A stretch of DNA of 64,000 nucleotides from Protula sp. h YS-2021 (GCA_949752745.1 OX457024.1:109668219-109732218); one strand, 5' to 3'; counted from the first letter of the stretch, positions 9,394-17,499 are shown. Notes: generated from the letters alone by a model not told the origin. Made by a program: numbers and translations.

Positions 9394-9944
9394 CCTTCAG
9401 GAAACTGTCTTTGTTGACGTTGTTTCATTTCTGTTGTAATGTCGTCACGAGTGGTCTTTTTACTAAACATTGTTTTTGGAATATTAGCATCTACAATTTC
9501 CTGGATAAACGGATGCCAACCATGTGGTGGTATGGCTCGTTCTTTTCTTCTTGTCGCCACCAATGCTTCTTTCATCAAATCAACCATGTTGGAATTTGTG
9601 ATAATATCGCCCGTTTTCAACACAAGTTCAATCTTCTCTGTCCATTTTACACCATGTTTCTTCAGTTCTGCTAAAAGTTGTGTTACTTTTCCATGATAGA
9701 TAGGTTGAAAATGACTTAACACTAGCTTTTCTGGCTTTTCAGGTGATGATGATGATGAGGGCTTTTGCCTAGACTGACTTGTTCGTAAATGACGGCCAAG
9801 AAGTTGAGACATTTCTATAGCCTTTTCACGTGTTCGTTTCCCACGTAAAAGTGTATTGACTTTTGTTTTAATATCATTTTGCTTTTCTAACAAGAGCTTG
9901 TATTCATATTCAGGAATGAGAACCATTTTCATAGTATGTTTCAT
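9378..9944 (-). CDS. Conserved Polinton protein of unknown function (188 aa)
   Basis: The N-terminal half is charged and probably helical (LLLEKQNDIKTKVNTLL), followed by a short Ser tract. The C-terminal half has the conserved pattern LLAELKKHGVKW...NSNMVDLMKEAL...GWHPFIQEIVDANIPK. Proteins with this C-terminal pattern recur in invertebrate Polintons; their function is not established. The gene overlaps the upstream 108-aa gene by four bases. Polinton-2 retains the C-terminal half (18357-18791), with the Ser tract expanded by a TCA repeat. Confidence 0.65.
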   Translation of the reverse strand: MKHTMKMVLIPEYEYKLLLEKQNDIKTKVNTLLRGKRTREKAIEMSQLLGRHLRTSQSRQKPSSSSSPEKPEKLVLSHFQPIYHGKVTQLLAELKKHGVKWTEKIELVLKTGDIITNSNMVDLMKEALVATRRKERAIPPHGWHPFIQEIVDANIPKTMFSKKTTRDDITTEMKQRQQRQFPEGWENF

Positions 9945-10267
9945 TTTAACAGCAGTTTGGCTAACAAGGGCAATGCCAATCTAGCAATAGCTCCAATGAA
10001 TCCTCCTTTCTGATTAATCAACTTCTTTTTTCGTCGAAGAGATATCTTCTTATCTGCTAGAGTACGTAGCGTATGACGTTCACGTTTAAATTCCTTAAAC
10101 CGTTTTGAGCTTAAGGGTAAATGTCCTTGCAATATATTCAAACAAATTTTAAACAAGCTTGTTAATTCCTCCTTTGTAGCTTGCTGTAGCAAGGATTTAC
10201 GTCGTTTAGGCCCACTGCGTGCAAGCAAGTGAAGAAAAGGCTGGTTCGCTCGAATACGTTTAGACAT
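9941..10267 (-). CDS. Small basic protein with hydrophobic C-terminus (108 aa)
   Basis: It is rich in Arg and Lys (KRERHTLRTLADKKISLRRK) and ends with a Gly/hydrophobic segment (GGFIGAIARLALPLLAKLLL) that may be amphipathic or membrane-active. The gene overlaps the ATPase end by eight bases and the 188-aa gene by four. The same kind of short basic protein is common in invertebrate Polintons, with unknown function. It is missing from Polinton-2. Confidence 0.6.
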   Translation of the reverse strand: MSKRIRANQPFLHLLARSGPKRRKSLLQQATKEELTSLFKICLNILQGHLPLSSKRFKEFKRERHTLRTLADKKISLRRKKKLINQKGGFIGAIARLALPLLAKLLLK

Positions 10268-10919
10268 CTTGGCTGCGAATGGTCAAATGAGTTGGTTCTT
10301 GTTCATACACTGCTTTATCAATATATACATAATGTGTATCTTTTGGTAAAATGCCTGTACGAATACGTAGTTGATCATTTGTCTTTGGTTTTAAATCAAT
10401 GAATAGATAACCATGAGGTTTGCTTGTAGCATCTTGATAGGCTTCTATGAGAAATTGAGATCTTCCAGGATACATTTGCCGCGCCAATGTACTAATTTGT
10501 TGACTATCTCTAGGATTTTTAAACAGAATGATATAATGTGTATTCAAACTAATATTTCGCATCTCTTTCCCATGATGGAATAAATCATGCACAATAAAGA
10601 TAATGCTTAGATTTTGATGACTGCTGCCAACACTAAAGAGACGTGTCATTCGCTCATCACTATGACATTTCGTCATTAAGTCATCAATTATAAGTAAGTT
10701 TGTTTTTTTCGGGTTGAAACGCTCTTCAATGTCATCTGGAATGCCTTGGTAAAATTCCACGCCTTTCATTCCCTTGTACAAAGGCTGATCTGCTGCATAA
10801 AGCCATAAAATGCTTTTTGGAGAGGGTTGAATCAACTTTTGTTCTAGAATTTCCTTCACCAGAGACTTTTTGCCACTGCCTGTAGGTCCAGAGACCAAAC
10901 ATGTAAATGGATGCTTCAT
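10260..10919 (-). CDS. DNA-packaging ATPase, A32/FtsK-HerA type (219 aa)
   Basis: Numbered from the chosen start: Walker A is GPTGSGKKS (residues 11-19) and Walker B is NLLIIDD (D79, D80). The size and motif spacing match the genome-packaging ATPases of Polintons and large DNA viruses, which pump DNA into capsids. I choose the ATG at 10919 because it overlaps the natural end of the integrase frame (TGA 10916-10918) in the ATGA arrangement used throughout this cassette; an upstream ATG at 10946 would lie inside the integrase chromodomain. Polinton-2 has lost this gene. Confidence 0.85.
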   Translation of the reverse strand: MKHPFTCLVSGPTGSGKKSLVKEILEQKLIQPSPKSILWLYAADQPLYKGMKGVEFYQGIPDDIEERFNPKKTNLLIIDDLMTKCHSDERMTRLFSVGSSHQNLSIIFIVHDLFHHGKEMRNISLNTHYIILFKNPRDSQQISTLARQMYPGRSQFLIEAYQDATSKPHGYLFIDLKPKTNDQLRIRTGILPKDTHYVYIDKAVYEQEPTHLTIRSQDV

Positions 10920-12016
10920 TTTGGAATGTCTGTTTCTTTCACCCAACTGTTAAACTTGTTTGGCCAACCTAACCACTTGACAAATATTTCTTTTACCCCT
11001 CCTAGTCTTTTACGTGTTTTCAAGACTTTTTCAATTCCATAAATAGATTAAGTATCTTTGGTCACTTTCTGCAGTTCTTCTTCATAGAAATGTCCATCAA
11101 TATCTTCGTCTAAAAAGTCTTTCACACGATATAAATGTATTCCTTGCTTCTTACAACGATGTGTGACAATGAAGATTTCTTGCGTCCATTTGATGTGATA
11201 ATCGCGTTGAAACACGTATTTGATGTGAGAAATGCGAACATGATCGCCAATGTTAAATTTGTACTTCTTCTTCTTCGGTTTCAATTTCAGTTTGTCGACA
11301 TACATATACTTCCACACTTTTGATTCGTTGTCTTTACGAATCTCGGCTGGAGCATATTTATTAGGAAGAGAACCATGAGGTCTATGGTTGTAATTGTACA
11401 CCAAGTCTGGAAGAATGTCTAAGTAACGGTAAGTTTGATTATGTAGAAAATACCGATACATCATTCCCTTCAGAGTACGAATGACTCTTTCAGCAAAGTT
11501 GGCTTTGGTTTCATTCTTTGTGGTATAAGCATGAATTCCTTCTTTCTTCAAAAATGCTTTTACCCATCTGTTTTTAAATTCTGTTCCTTTATCAGACCTT
11601 AGAGTTCGCGGTCTTCGTCGTGTGTCATGAAAAATCTTTTGGAAAGCTTGTATGACGCTGGCATGTGATTTATTAGGTATTGGCTGTACCCAGACATATT
11701 TGGAAAACACATCAATGACAATAAGTAAAAAGCGTATGTCATCATTATAGGGAGCTATGTTTCCCATGTCAGCCAAATCAATATCCCACATATCATCAAT
11801 ACCACGTGTAATGACACGTTGTCTTTTGAACCTGTATTTGAGAGGTTGTAGTAAACTAAAAGCATCTTGATCCTGTAGCCATTTCTTCACTTGTGAATGT
11901 GTGACTGGTTGATTATGTTTTCGTAAGATGTGATACAGTTTGTAAGGACCAGCAAATTCTCCAGGCTGTCCAGGTTTGAAGTAAATATTGGTCAAGTAGT
12001 CTTTCCACGTCGACAT
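10916..12016 (-). pseudogene. Retroviral-type integrase, in-frame stop before the chromodomain
   Basis: This is the enzyme that inserts Polintons. The core (rve) domain shows the catalytic triad: D in MWDIDLADM, D in RSDKGTEF and E in NETKANFAERVIRTLK. TAA at 11048-11050 ends the frame at EEELQKVTKDT. The same frame then continues for 43 codons encoding a chromodomain-like segment (IEKVLKTRKR...VKWLGWPNKFNSWV) up to TGA 10916-10918. Such C-terminal chromodomains are usual in this family, so the stop is probably a nonsense mutation. The start at 12016 is preferred over 12034 because a TATA box lies at 12056-12062. Polinton-2 lacks the gene. Confidence 0.85.
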
Positions 12017-12055
12017 GATGAATGGAAAAAACACGTCTGAACAGAACAGCTTTTA

Positions 12056-12062
12056 TTTTATA
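12056..12062 (-). promoter_or_regulatory. TATA box of the - strand integrase/capsid cassette, overlapping a poly(A) signal
   Basis: On the - strand the sequence reads TATAAAATAAAAG, 40 bp upstream of the integrase ATG at 12016. It contains AATAAA as well, so it may both end the upstream accessory transcripts and start the cassette transcript. No other TATA box of this strength is apparent between here and the protease. Confidence 0.5.
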
Positions 12063-12115
12063 ACTCAACCAACATCACTTAACTAACATGCATTTATAAC
12101 TTAACTAACAAGTTT

Positions 12116-12449
12116 TTACAAATCAAGTATGGATACAATGGTATGAATAACTGGAGACCATTGGTCTTCAATGAAGACTAACCAATGACTGAGTTCATCC
12201 AATGTAATAGCATCTACACCATATTTCTCACAACGTTGATTTGCATTCTCTAACACTTTATCTAAATGAATGTAGTATTTAGCTTCATTCCAATATGTAT
12301 AAACACATGCAGTATGACAAGTATGTTCTTGACACTCTTCATGTTGACAAGCAGGACAGACTAAATATGCAAACTTTTTTTACAGCTGATAACATTTCTT
12401 CACAATAACCTTTTTGCACAATATATTGTCTCAGTGTCATGTCCGCCAT
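12116..12449 (-). pseudogene. Unlisted ~110-aa Polinton gene with one-base frameshift in an A run
   Basis: ATG at 12449 opens a frame (MADMTLRQYIVQK...). After a run of seven A on the - strand (12375-12381) the coding sense continues one frame over, through a Cys/His cluster (CPACQHEECQEHTCH) and a helical part (DELSHWLVFIEDQW) to TAA at 12116-12118. The total of 334 nt is one base more than a multiple of three, consistent with a single inserted A. The Cys/His pattern suggests zinc binding. The family is unknown. Polinton-2 has deleted this region. Confidence 0.5.
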
Positions 12450-12599
12450 TATGCAGTCTTGTGAGTCTTGCAATGCAGCACAAGTCTGTCAAGTTATACT
12501 GCTCCGGCAATGTAGCATAAGTCTGTCAAATTCAGCAAGTTTTTTCCAGTTGCTGTTCACTTAACACACTTCAAATTTACATGTTCACACGTCTGCACA
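12450..12599. other. Short AT-rich spacer
   Basis: It contains two related stretches (TGCAGCACAAGTCTGTCAA and TGTAGCATAAGTCTGTCAA). No gene is seen. Confidence 0.4.
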
Positions 12600-13037
12600 T
12601 CAAGTCTCACACAACAGTTCTAACAACTTTCCCATAATATTCTGACCAGGATATTTAGATGACACTTGTTTCCCACCAGCTCCCCACCAATGATCATACG
12701 TTGCTTCAAATAAAGTTTTGTCTTTACATTCTTTCAACTTGCTGCGAAACAATACACACTGATTCCATTTGACTTGTAAAACATCTTGCATTTTACTTCT
12801 CTTTACTGTATGCCATAAAGGACATAGTTTTATCCCTTTGGCAATACGTTTCGCTTCATATCCATTTCTGGATGACACAATGGCTGAAGCAATATCTGGA
12901 CGGTGATGAAAAACTGCTTTCTCATATTGATACAACGCTTCACTTGAGTTGAACACATATCCATACTTTTCAAGTCGTGTTGGAAACATGTTTGAAAGAA
13001 CGTCCTTGTGACCACTGAATAGTACAAGATTCTCCAT
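12600..13037 (-). CDS. NADAR (YbiA-like) domain protein (145 aa)
   Basis: The whole protein follows the NADAR pattern: LSNMFP (14-19), SSEALYQYEKA with E33 and Q37, EAKRIAKGI (61-69), W75, a KMQDVLQVKW helix, LFEATYDHWWGAG with E111, D115 and W117-W118, and PGQNIMGKLLE (130-140). NADAR proteins act on ADP-ribose-linked or riboflavin-pathway N-glycosidic bonds. Some bacterial members are reported to remove ADP-ribose from guanine in DNA, and members occur in viruses. A role here against host ADP-ribosylation is inference. A TATAAAAGG box is ~50 bp upstream. The Polinton-2 copy is broken by two in-frame stops. Confidence 0.8.
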   Translation of the reverse strand: MENLVLFSGHKDVLSNMFPTRLEKYGYVFNSSEALYQYEKAVFHHRPDIASAIVSSRNGYEAKRIAKGIKLCPLWHTVKRSKMQDVLQVKWNQCVLFRSKLKECKDKTLFEATYDHWWGAGGKQVSSKYPGQNIMGKLLELLCET

Positions 13038-13082
13038 GTTGACTTTGTTTCTGTTGTTTTATTCTGACATGTCGGTTTCTTC

Positions 13083-13091
13083 CTTTTATAA
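13083..13091 (-). promoter_or_regulatory. TATA box of the NADAR gene
   Basis: - strand TATAAAAGG, ~50 bp upstream of the NADAR ATG at 13037. It overlaps the end of the 34-codon ORF. A very short upstream ORF (ATG, three codons, stop) lies between the box and the ATG. Confidence 0.5.
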
Positions 13092-13190
13092 AATATCTTT
13101 TAATATATTTGCTGCCTCTTCTATCATGTTCTTTCTTTGTTTACGTTGAAACCACTCACATAAAACTAAATTTGCTAGTAAGAAAAACAT
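13086..13190 (-). CDS. Small ORF with hydrophobic N-terminus (34 aa)
   Basis: The ORF begins MFFLLANLVLC, a short hydrophobic stretch, and continues with a basic segment (QRKQRKN) and an amphipathic end. In Polinton-2 the same start (M-x-F-L-L-A-N at 17959) is preserved, but a small deletion fuses it to the NADAR frame. Conservation of the start favours a real small membrane-associated peptide. Alternatively, the segment TTTTTCTTACTAG inside it could be a 3' splice acceptor for the upstream 107-aa gene. Confidence 0.35.
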   Translation of the reverse strand: MFFLLANLVLCEWFQRKQRKNMIEEAANILKDIL

Positions 13191-13200
13191 TGTTATGTTA

Positions 13201-13524
13201 TCAATTCACTATGTTGTTACAAAGATGATAAAAAGGTTCTCTTACCTGATAAAGCTGCTCGGTTTCCTCTTCTTGTAGTTCACAACGATCTCTCAAATGA
13301 TCAACTACGGTGAAATATACTTCAACATCAGTACGAGCAGAATAAAGTGCAGAATCAAAGTCAAAGTCAGGATCTTCTTCTATTCCAATTTTATGACATT
13401 CTCCAAGAAATCTTGAATGCAGTTCAATCACATCAAGACTATGATGTACAACATCCCAAAAAGCGTCCAAATGATAAAGTTGATAGTCTGGAGTGCCACA
13501 GCAAGCAAGTTTAGCAATCATCAA
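13201..13524 (-). CDS. Polinton accessory protein of unknown function (107 aa)
   Basis: The frame is open in both copies (Polinton-2: 17527-17856). It has a conserved FWDVVHHSLDVIELHSRFLGE helix and an acidic DFDFDSALYS stretch. In Polinton-2 an ATG lies 12 codons upstream (MDACFKK); here that codon is ACG, so translation would start at the internal Met. Near the 3' end both copies have CAGGTAAGAG, a perfect 5' splice donor, so the last residues may be spliced out. I do not recognise the family. Confidence 0.55.
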   Translation of the reverse strand: MMIAKLACCGTPDYQLYHLDAFWDVVHHSLDVIELHSRFLGECHKIGIEEDPDFDFDSALYSARTDVEVYFTVVDHLRDRCELQEEETEQLYQVREPFYHLCNNIVN

Positions 13525-13581
13525 GTCAATATGAGCATTTTTAAAACATGCGTCCGTCTTGTTTCAGTGTCTTGTGGGCTT

Positions 13582-14208
13582 TTACTTTGCTTCACTGACT
13601 TTAAGTACTCCACACTTGCCGCAGAAGTTGCTTGGTTCACACAACTTGCAATTATACTTGTGGCAGTGGCAATGATAATCCTCCACATATCCACAAGCAC
13701 CGCAATAGTCACAGGTAAGTCCAAGTTGATTTTGTACGTTCATGTTCTCCAACTGAACTTCAGCCAGCCTTTTCTTGGATAGCTTTGACACCTTCATCCG
13801 ACCATCCTTTTGCACCTTGGTGATCGTTTTCTTGTCATGACATTCCTCACATGGTGATAGGGCTGAGTTGATGTTGTCCATCTCCTGAAGCAGTGTCTCC
13901 CATTCACCATCATTCATGTTAATGTGATGCGTGTATTCTTTCCCTTCAAACCGTGACGTGCGCACAAAACTGACATAACGCATATCCAAGTATGAAATGA
14001 CTTCAAGCCACTTCGTTTGCGTTAAGTATAGTTTGAAGCCAATGTCGCGTAAATTTTTCAAGCTTTGACATATAATCTTCCACAAAGATGGTGAATAAGC
14101 ACACCATCTCTCTCCACGTGTGATGCGTAGAAATGATCGATATTCTCCATGCTCCACAGTAATGGTTAAGTTAGCACTAGTTTTAAAGCTGCTTGTCTTG
14201 TTCTCCAT
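13582..14208 (-). CDS. Accessory protein: PC4-like domain plus C-terminal zinc-binding region (208 aa)
   Basis: The central part (RYVSFVRTSRFEGKEY...HINMNDGEWETLLQEM) resembles the strand/closing-helix pattern of the PC4-like proteins of this element. The last ~45 residues hold CxxC, HCHCHKYNCKLC and FCGKCG clusters, suggesting two or more zinc sites. I take the ATG at 14208 (MENKTSS) because the Polinton-2 homologue starts there and the TATA box at 14245-14253 is well placed; an ATG at 14241 is too close to it. Nucleic-acid binding is likely, the precise role unknown. The Polinton-2 copy has two Trp codons changed to TGA. Confidence 0.6.
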   Translation of the reverse strand: MENKTSSFKTSANLTITVEHGEYRSFLRITRGERWCAYSPSLWKIICQSLKNLRDIGFKLYLTQTKWLEVISYLDMRYVSFVRTSRFEGKEYTHHINMNDGEWETLLQEMDNINSALSPCEECHDKKTITKVQKDGRMKVSKLSKKRLAEVQLENMNVQNQLGLTCDYCGACGYVEDYHCHCHKYNCKLCEPSNFCGKCGVLKVSEAK

Positions 14209-14244
14209 GATTGTACAATGTACTGATGACTTTGAGTTCACTCC

Positions 14245-14253
14245 CTTTTATAC
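14245..14253 (-). promoter_or_regulatory. TATA box of the PC4-like/zinc accessory gene
   Basis: - strand TATAAAAGG, 37 bp upstream of the ATG at 14208. The same GGGTATAAAAGG arrangement precedes the Polinton-2 homologue at about 16831-16841. Confidence 0.6.
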
Positions 14254-14331
14254 CCAACCATCTGCTGAGTCAGTCCACTCCCTCCAACTGTCTGCTGAGA
14301 AATGACTCCACTCTGCTGAGTTCACTCCCTT

Positions 14332-14766
14332 TTATACCCAACTATCTGCTGAGTCAGCTTTCTTTTCAAAGAACTTGCAAACTTTTGAATTCACTTCAAC
14401 TCGTCCATGGTTGAACCGAACAAGGTCTGATACATTATTTGGAACATCATCATCATAATGTAGAATAATTCTAGTAGCTACAACTAACATGAGGTCAGTT
14501 GCCCAAATTGTATTCGCGTTGATAAATGCTAAATCAATGTTGTAAGTTGATAGTAAATGCAGTTCTTCACATTCATGTAGAAACGAGCGGATGAAACGAT
14601 CTCTTGGAATAGCCTTTCCCACAGCTTCCCAATGCAGATGCAAATTCTTCACTTGCAGCATCCAATCCGATTCAAAAGCAGGAAGCTTTGAAAACACATA
14701 GTCAATATAGTTCACTTTGAAGACGTCATCCATAGTCATACATCTGTCAAGAAGTAATGCCGACAT
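14332..14766 (-). CDS. Accessory protein of unknown function (144 aa)
   Basis: It is a mostly helical protein starting MSALLLDRCMTMDDVF, with the conserved stretch HWEAVGKAIPRDRFIRSFLHECEEL and a hydrophobic helix around LMLVVATRIIL. An ATG at 14844 extends the frame, but the Polinton-2 homologue starts at the position equivalent to 14766 and the TATA box at 14858 is too close to 14844. The outermost position next to the terminal repeat suggests an early or host-interaction gene, which is inference only. Confidence 0.55.
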   Translation of the reverse strand: MSALLLDRCMTMDDVFKVNYIDYVFSKLPAFESDWMLQVKNLHLHWEAVGKAIPRDRFIRSFLHECEELHLLSTYNIDLAFINANTIWATDLMLVVATRIILHYDDDVPNNVSDLVRFNHGRVEVNSKVCKFFEKKADSADSWV

Positions 14767-14857
14767 TGTGAAGTATTTTCTCGTCACATAATCTCCACTT
14801 GTTGACTTGTTGATAGAATGTATTACTAGTTGACTAGTTGACATGTTTCACTCATGC

Positions 14858-14864
14858 TTTTATA
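14858..14864 (-). promoter_or_regulatory. TATA box of the outermost accessory gene
   Basis: - strand TATAAAAGC just inside the right terminal repeat. A matching GGTATAAATGC lies at about 16401 in Polinton-2. Confidence 0.5.
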
Positions 14865-14869
14865 CTACT

Positions 14870-15195
14870 TCCATGTAATCAAAATATGGTGTGTACCTGT
14901 TCAAAAATTGTTAAAATTGCTGACTCAGCAAAATGTATCACTGCTTGATATGAATGTCTCACTTACAGTTGTACTGCTGTAAAGCAGAGACATCTGACGG
15001 TGAAGTCAAATTGTATTCATCCGCTAAATGGTATTCATCCGCCAAATGGTATTCATCCGCCAAATGGCATTCATCCGCGAAATAGCACTGGAAATAACTG
15101 AATCAAATGGTGAAATTTTTATGTAAATCGGTCAACTATAACGAAAGTTACCCCTCTTTTTCACTTTTTACACAGTTAAAATGGCGACATGTTAC
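14870..15195. repeat. Right terminal inverted repeat of Polinton-1
   Basis: This is the reverse complement of segments 550-760 and 1-165. It includes a four-fold short repeat of ATGGTATTCATCCGCCAA (15029-15080). Only one ~162-bp unit is present here, against three on the left. Confidence 0.7.
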
Positions 15196-15904
15196 AAATA
15201 TAAGTTCCACACTTCAACGGAAGTCCGTTATTTCAAATGACGAAAACAAAATGACGTTTCGTTTACGCACACTCTGCTCTGACGTTTACCCTTCATCATG
15301 ACGTCATCCCAACACGCGCGCGCGCTCCATCCAAAAACTGAAGCAGATAGAAACAAACAGACACTATGACGTCACTTCCGGTCCAGACATGATGACGTCA
15401 CTTCCAGACATGACGTCACTTCCGGTCCAGACAGTATGACGTCACAAAGTGCAGTGATTCCCCCATTTATACACTACTCCCATCCCAACCCCGCCCTTGC
15501 TTTCCTTACTCAGTTCGTTTGTGATTTGAGAACTGTGACTTTTTAAAACAACCCCATAAAGGCAGAGTGCTCTGTTTGAAATAATACTACCTTTCTAACC
15601 GAACGAAATAAACCATCCTTCCAACCCTGTCACCCAAGTATCCCTCCCCTCTTTTAACGCAACTGGCACTCCGAAGGGATCGCGTCTGGTCTCAACAGTA
15701 GTATGAAAAGGACAGTTCTGCGTCAGGAAGTGACGCCATAACAGGCGTTGCCATGGTGATGACCTCCCCCACCCTAGGACATACTATGTACCTCCCCCAC
15801 CTCCCCCCCCCCTAGGCGGCAGTCGGGACAGACCCCAAGGTGAGAAAGTGAGGACCCCCCCTGGACATACTATGCACCGACCGCCCCCCCTCCACCCCAG
15901 GACA
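15196..15904. other. Spacer between the two Polintons with TGACGTCA cluster
   Basis: No gene. Five TGACGTCA (CRE/ATF-type) palindromes occur between 15299 and 15445, several within a repeated TGACGTCACTTCCGG unit. The segments at ~15490-15540 and ~15565-15590 resemble ~31345-31380 and ~32045-32075, the two sides of the MITE copy at 31.4 kb. GGACATACTATGTACC occurs two to three times in C-rich sequence at 15770-15915. Confidence 0.5.
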
Positions 15905-16400
15905 TACTATGTACCGAAAATTTCGCTGATTCAGTTCTATATCTAGTTTTTACATTAAGTAGTCATGGGCTATTTGCACCAGTGGCTGTATACATCATGG
16001 ATTCACCTTAAAATTTTCAACTTAAAAGTGTGACAACTTCCGTCATAGTCGACCGATTTGGATGAAAAGTTCACCATTTGATTCAATTTTATATCTAGTT
16101 TTGACATTAAGTAGTCATGGGCTAGTTGCAGTGGTGGCTGTATGCATCATGAACCTTAAAATTTTAACTTAAAAAATGAGATAACTTTCGCCATAGTTAA
16201 CCGATTTACATGAAAATTTCACAATTTCATTCAGTTGCATGTAAAGTTTACAGTGGTCATGTGTTATTTCGCGGATGAATACTATGTTGGCGGATGAATA
16301 CACATATCCACAAATTCTGCTGAGTCAGCAATTTTAGCAATTTTGAGTAATTTTGACAAGTTTGGCAAGTTACACACCATTTTTTTGATTGCATCTAAGT
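15905..16400. repeat. Terminal repeat of Polinton-2
   Basis: About two and a half ~165-bp units of the same family as 1-560 (CATTAAGTAGTCATGGGCTA and GGCTGTATGCATCATG recur). They are followed by the inner part with the ATTTCGCGGATGAATAC motif seen at 575-590. Confidence 0.7.
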
Positions 16401-16436
16401 GGTATAAATGCATGAGTGAGGAGAAAACCATTCGCA

Positions 16437-16837
16437 ATGTCAACATTACTTCTTGACAGATGTATGACTATGGATGACGTCTTCAAAGTGAACTATGTTG
16501 ACTATGTGTCTTCAAAGCTTGCTGCTTTTGAATCGGATTGGATTTTGCAAGTGAAGAATTTGCATCAGCATTGGGAGGCTGTTGGAAAGGCAATTCCAAG
16601 AGATCGTTTCATCCACTCGTTTCCACGTGAATGTGAAGAACTGTATTTATCAACGCAATTACAATTTGGGCGGTTGAGCTCATGTTAGTTGTAGCTGCAA
16701 GAATCATTTTAAATTATGATGATGACATTCCATTGACGACGAATGTATCAGAACTTGTTCGATTCAACAATGGACAAGTTGAAGTGAATTCAGAACTTTG
16801 CAAGATGTTTGTTGGCTCAGCAGATAGTTGGGTATAA
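16437..16837 (+). pseudogene. Copy of the 144-aa accessory protein, frameshifted
   Basis: It starts MSTLLLDRCMTMDDVF as in Polinton-1. The frame is lost after about 16640 and ends at 16688, while homology continues to the equivalent stop at 16835-16837. Confidence 0.7.
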
Positions 16838-16875
16838 AAGGAGTGGACTCAAAGCCATCATTACATTGTGCAGCC

Positions 16876-17499
16876 ATGGAGAAGACAAACAGCTGTAAAA
16901 TTAGTGCCAAATTAGCCATTACTGTGCAGAATGGAGAATTTGGACCATTTCTACGAATCACACGTGGAGGGAGATGATGTGCTTTATCACCATCTTTGTG
17001 AAAGATTGCATGTCAGAGCTTGAAAAATTTACGTGACATTGGCTTCAAACTGTACTTAACGCAAACGAAGTGGCTTGAAGTCATTTCATACTTGGATATG
17101 CGTTATGTGAGTTTTGTGTCCACATCACTGTTTGAAGGGAAAGAAAACACGCATCACATTAACATGAATGATGCTGAATGGGAGACACTGCTTCAGGAGA
17201 TGAATAACATCAACACAGCCTTGTTACCATGTACGGAATGTCATGACAAGAAAACTCCTATCAAGCCGCAAAAGGATGATGGGATGAAGGTGTCAAGACT
17301 TTCCAAGAAAAGACTGGCAGAAGTTCATTTGGAGAATAAAAACGTGCAAAATCAACTTGGACTTACCTGTGACTATTGTGGTGCTTACGGATATATGGAG
17401 GATTATCATTGCCACTGCCACAAGTACAATTGCAAGTTGTGTGAACCGAACAACTTCTGCAGCAAGTGTGGAGTACTTAAGGTCTGTGGAGCAAAGTAG
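16876..17499 (+). pseudogene. Copy of the PC4-like/zinc accessory protein, two in-frame TGA
   Basis: The homologous frame starts at ATG 16876. Two TGG Trp codons of Polinton-1 are TGA here (about 16975 and 16999). From 17020 the frame is open and keeps the whole PC4-like and Cys-rich C-terminus. Confidence 0.7.

Larger units (their letters stand above)
1..15195. mobile_element. Polinton-1 (Maverick/adintovirus-like element), nearly complete
   Basis: The block carries the hallmark Polinton gene set: protein-primed family B DNA polymerase, retroviral-type integrase, packaging ATPase, adenain-like protease, major and penton-like capsid proteins. Sequence around 1-760 recurs in inverted form at about 14870-15190, so both terminal inverted repeats are present, although the outermost left end probably lies just outside the window. 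Early and replication genes read rightward and the capsid cassette reads leftward, meeting at about 6.1 kb. The polymerase, integrase and two accessory genes carry nonsense or frameshift lesions, so this copy is probably recently dead, while its capsid genes are still open. The family assignment is firm; the exact outer ends and target duplication were not resolved. Confidence 0.9.

Noticed and set aside
13417..13782. 121-codon + strand ORF with hydrophobic segments
   Set aside because: Antisense of the two - strand accessory genes; the equivalent antisense frame in Polinton-2 is just a mirror of the homology.
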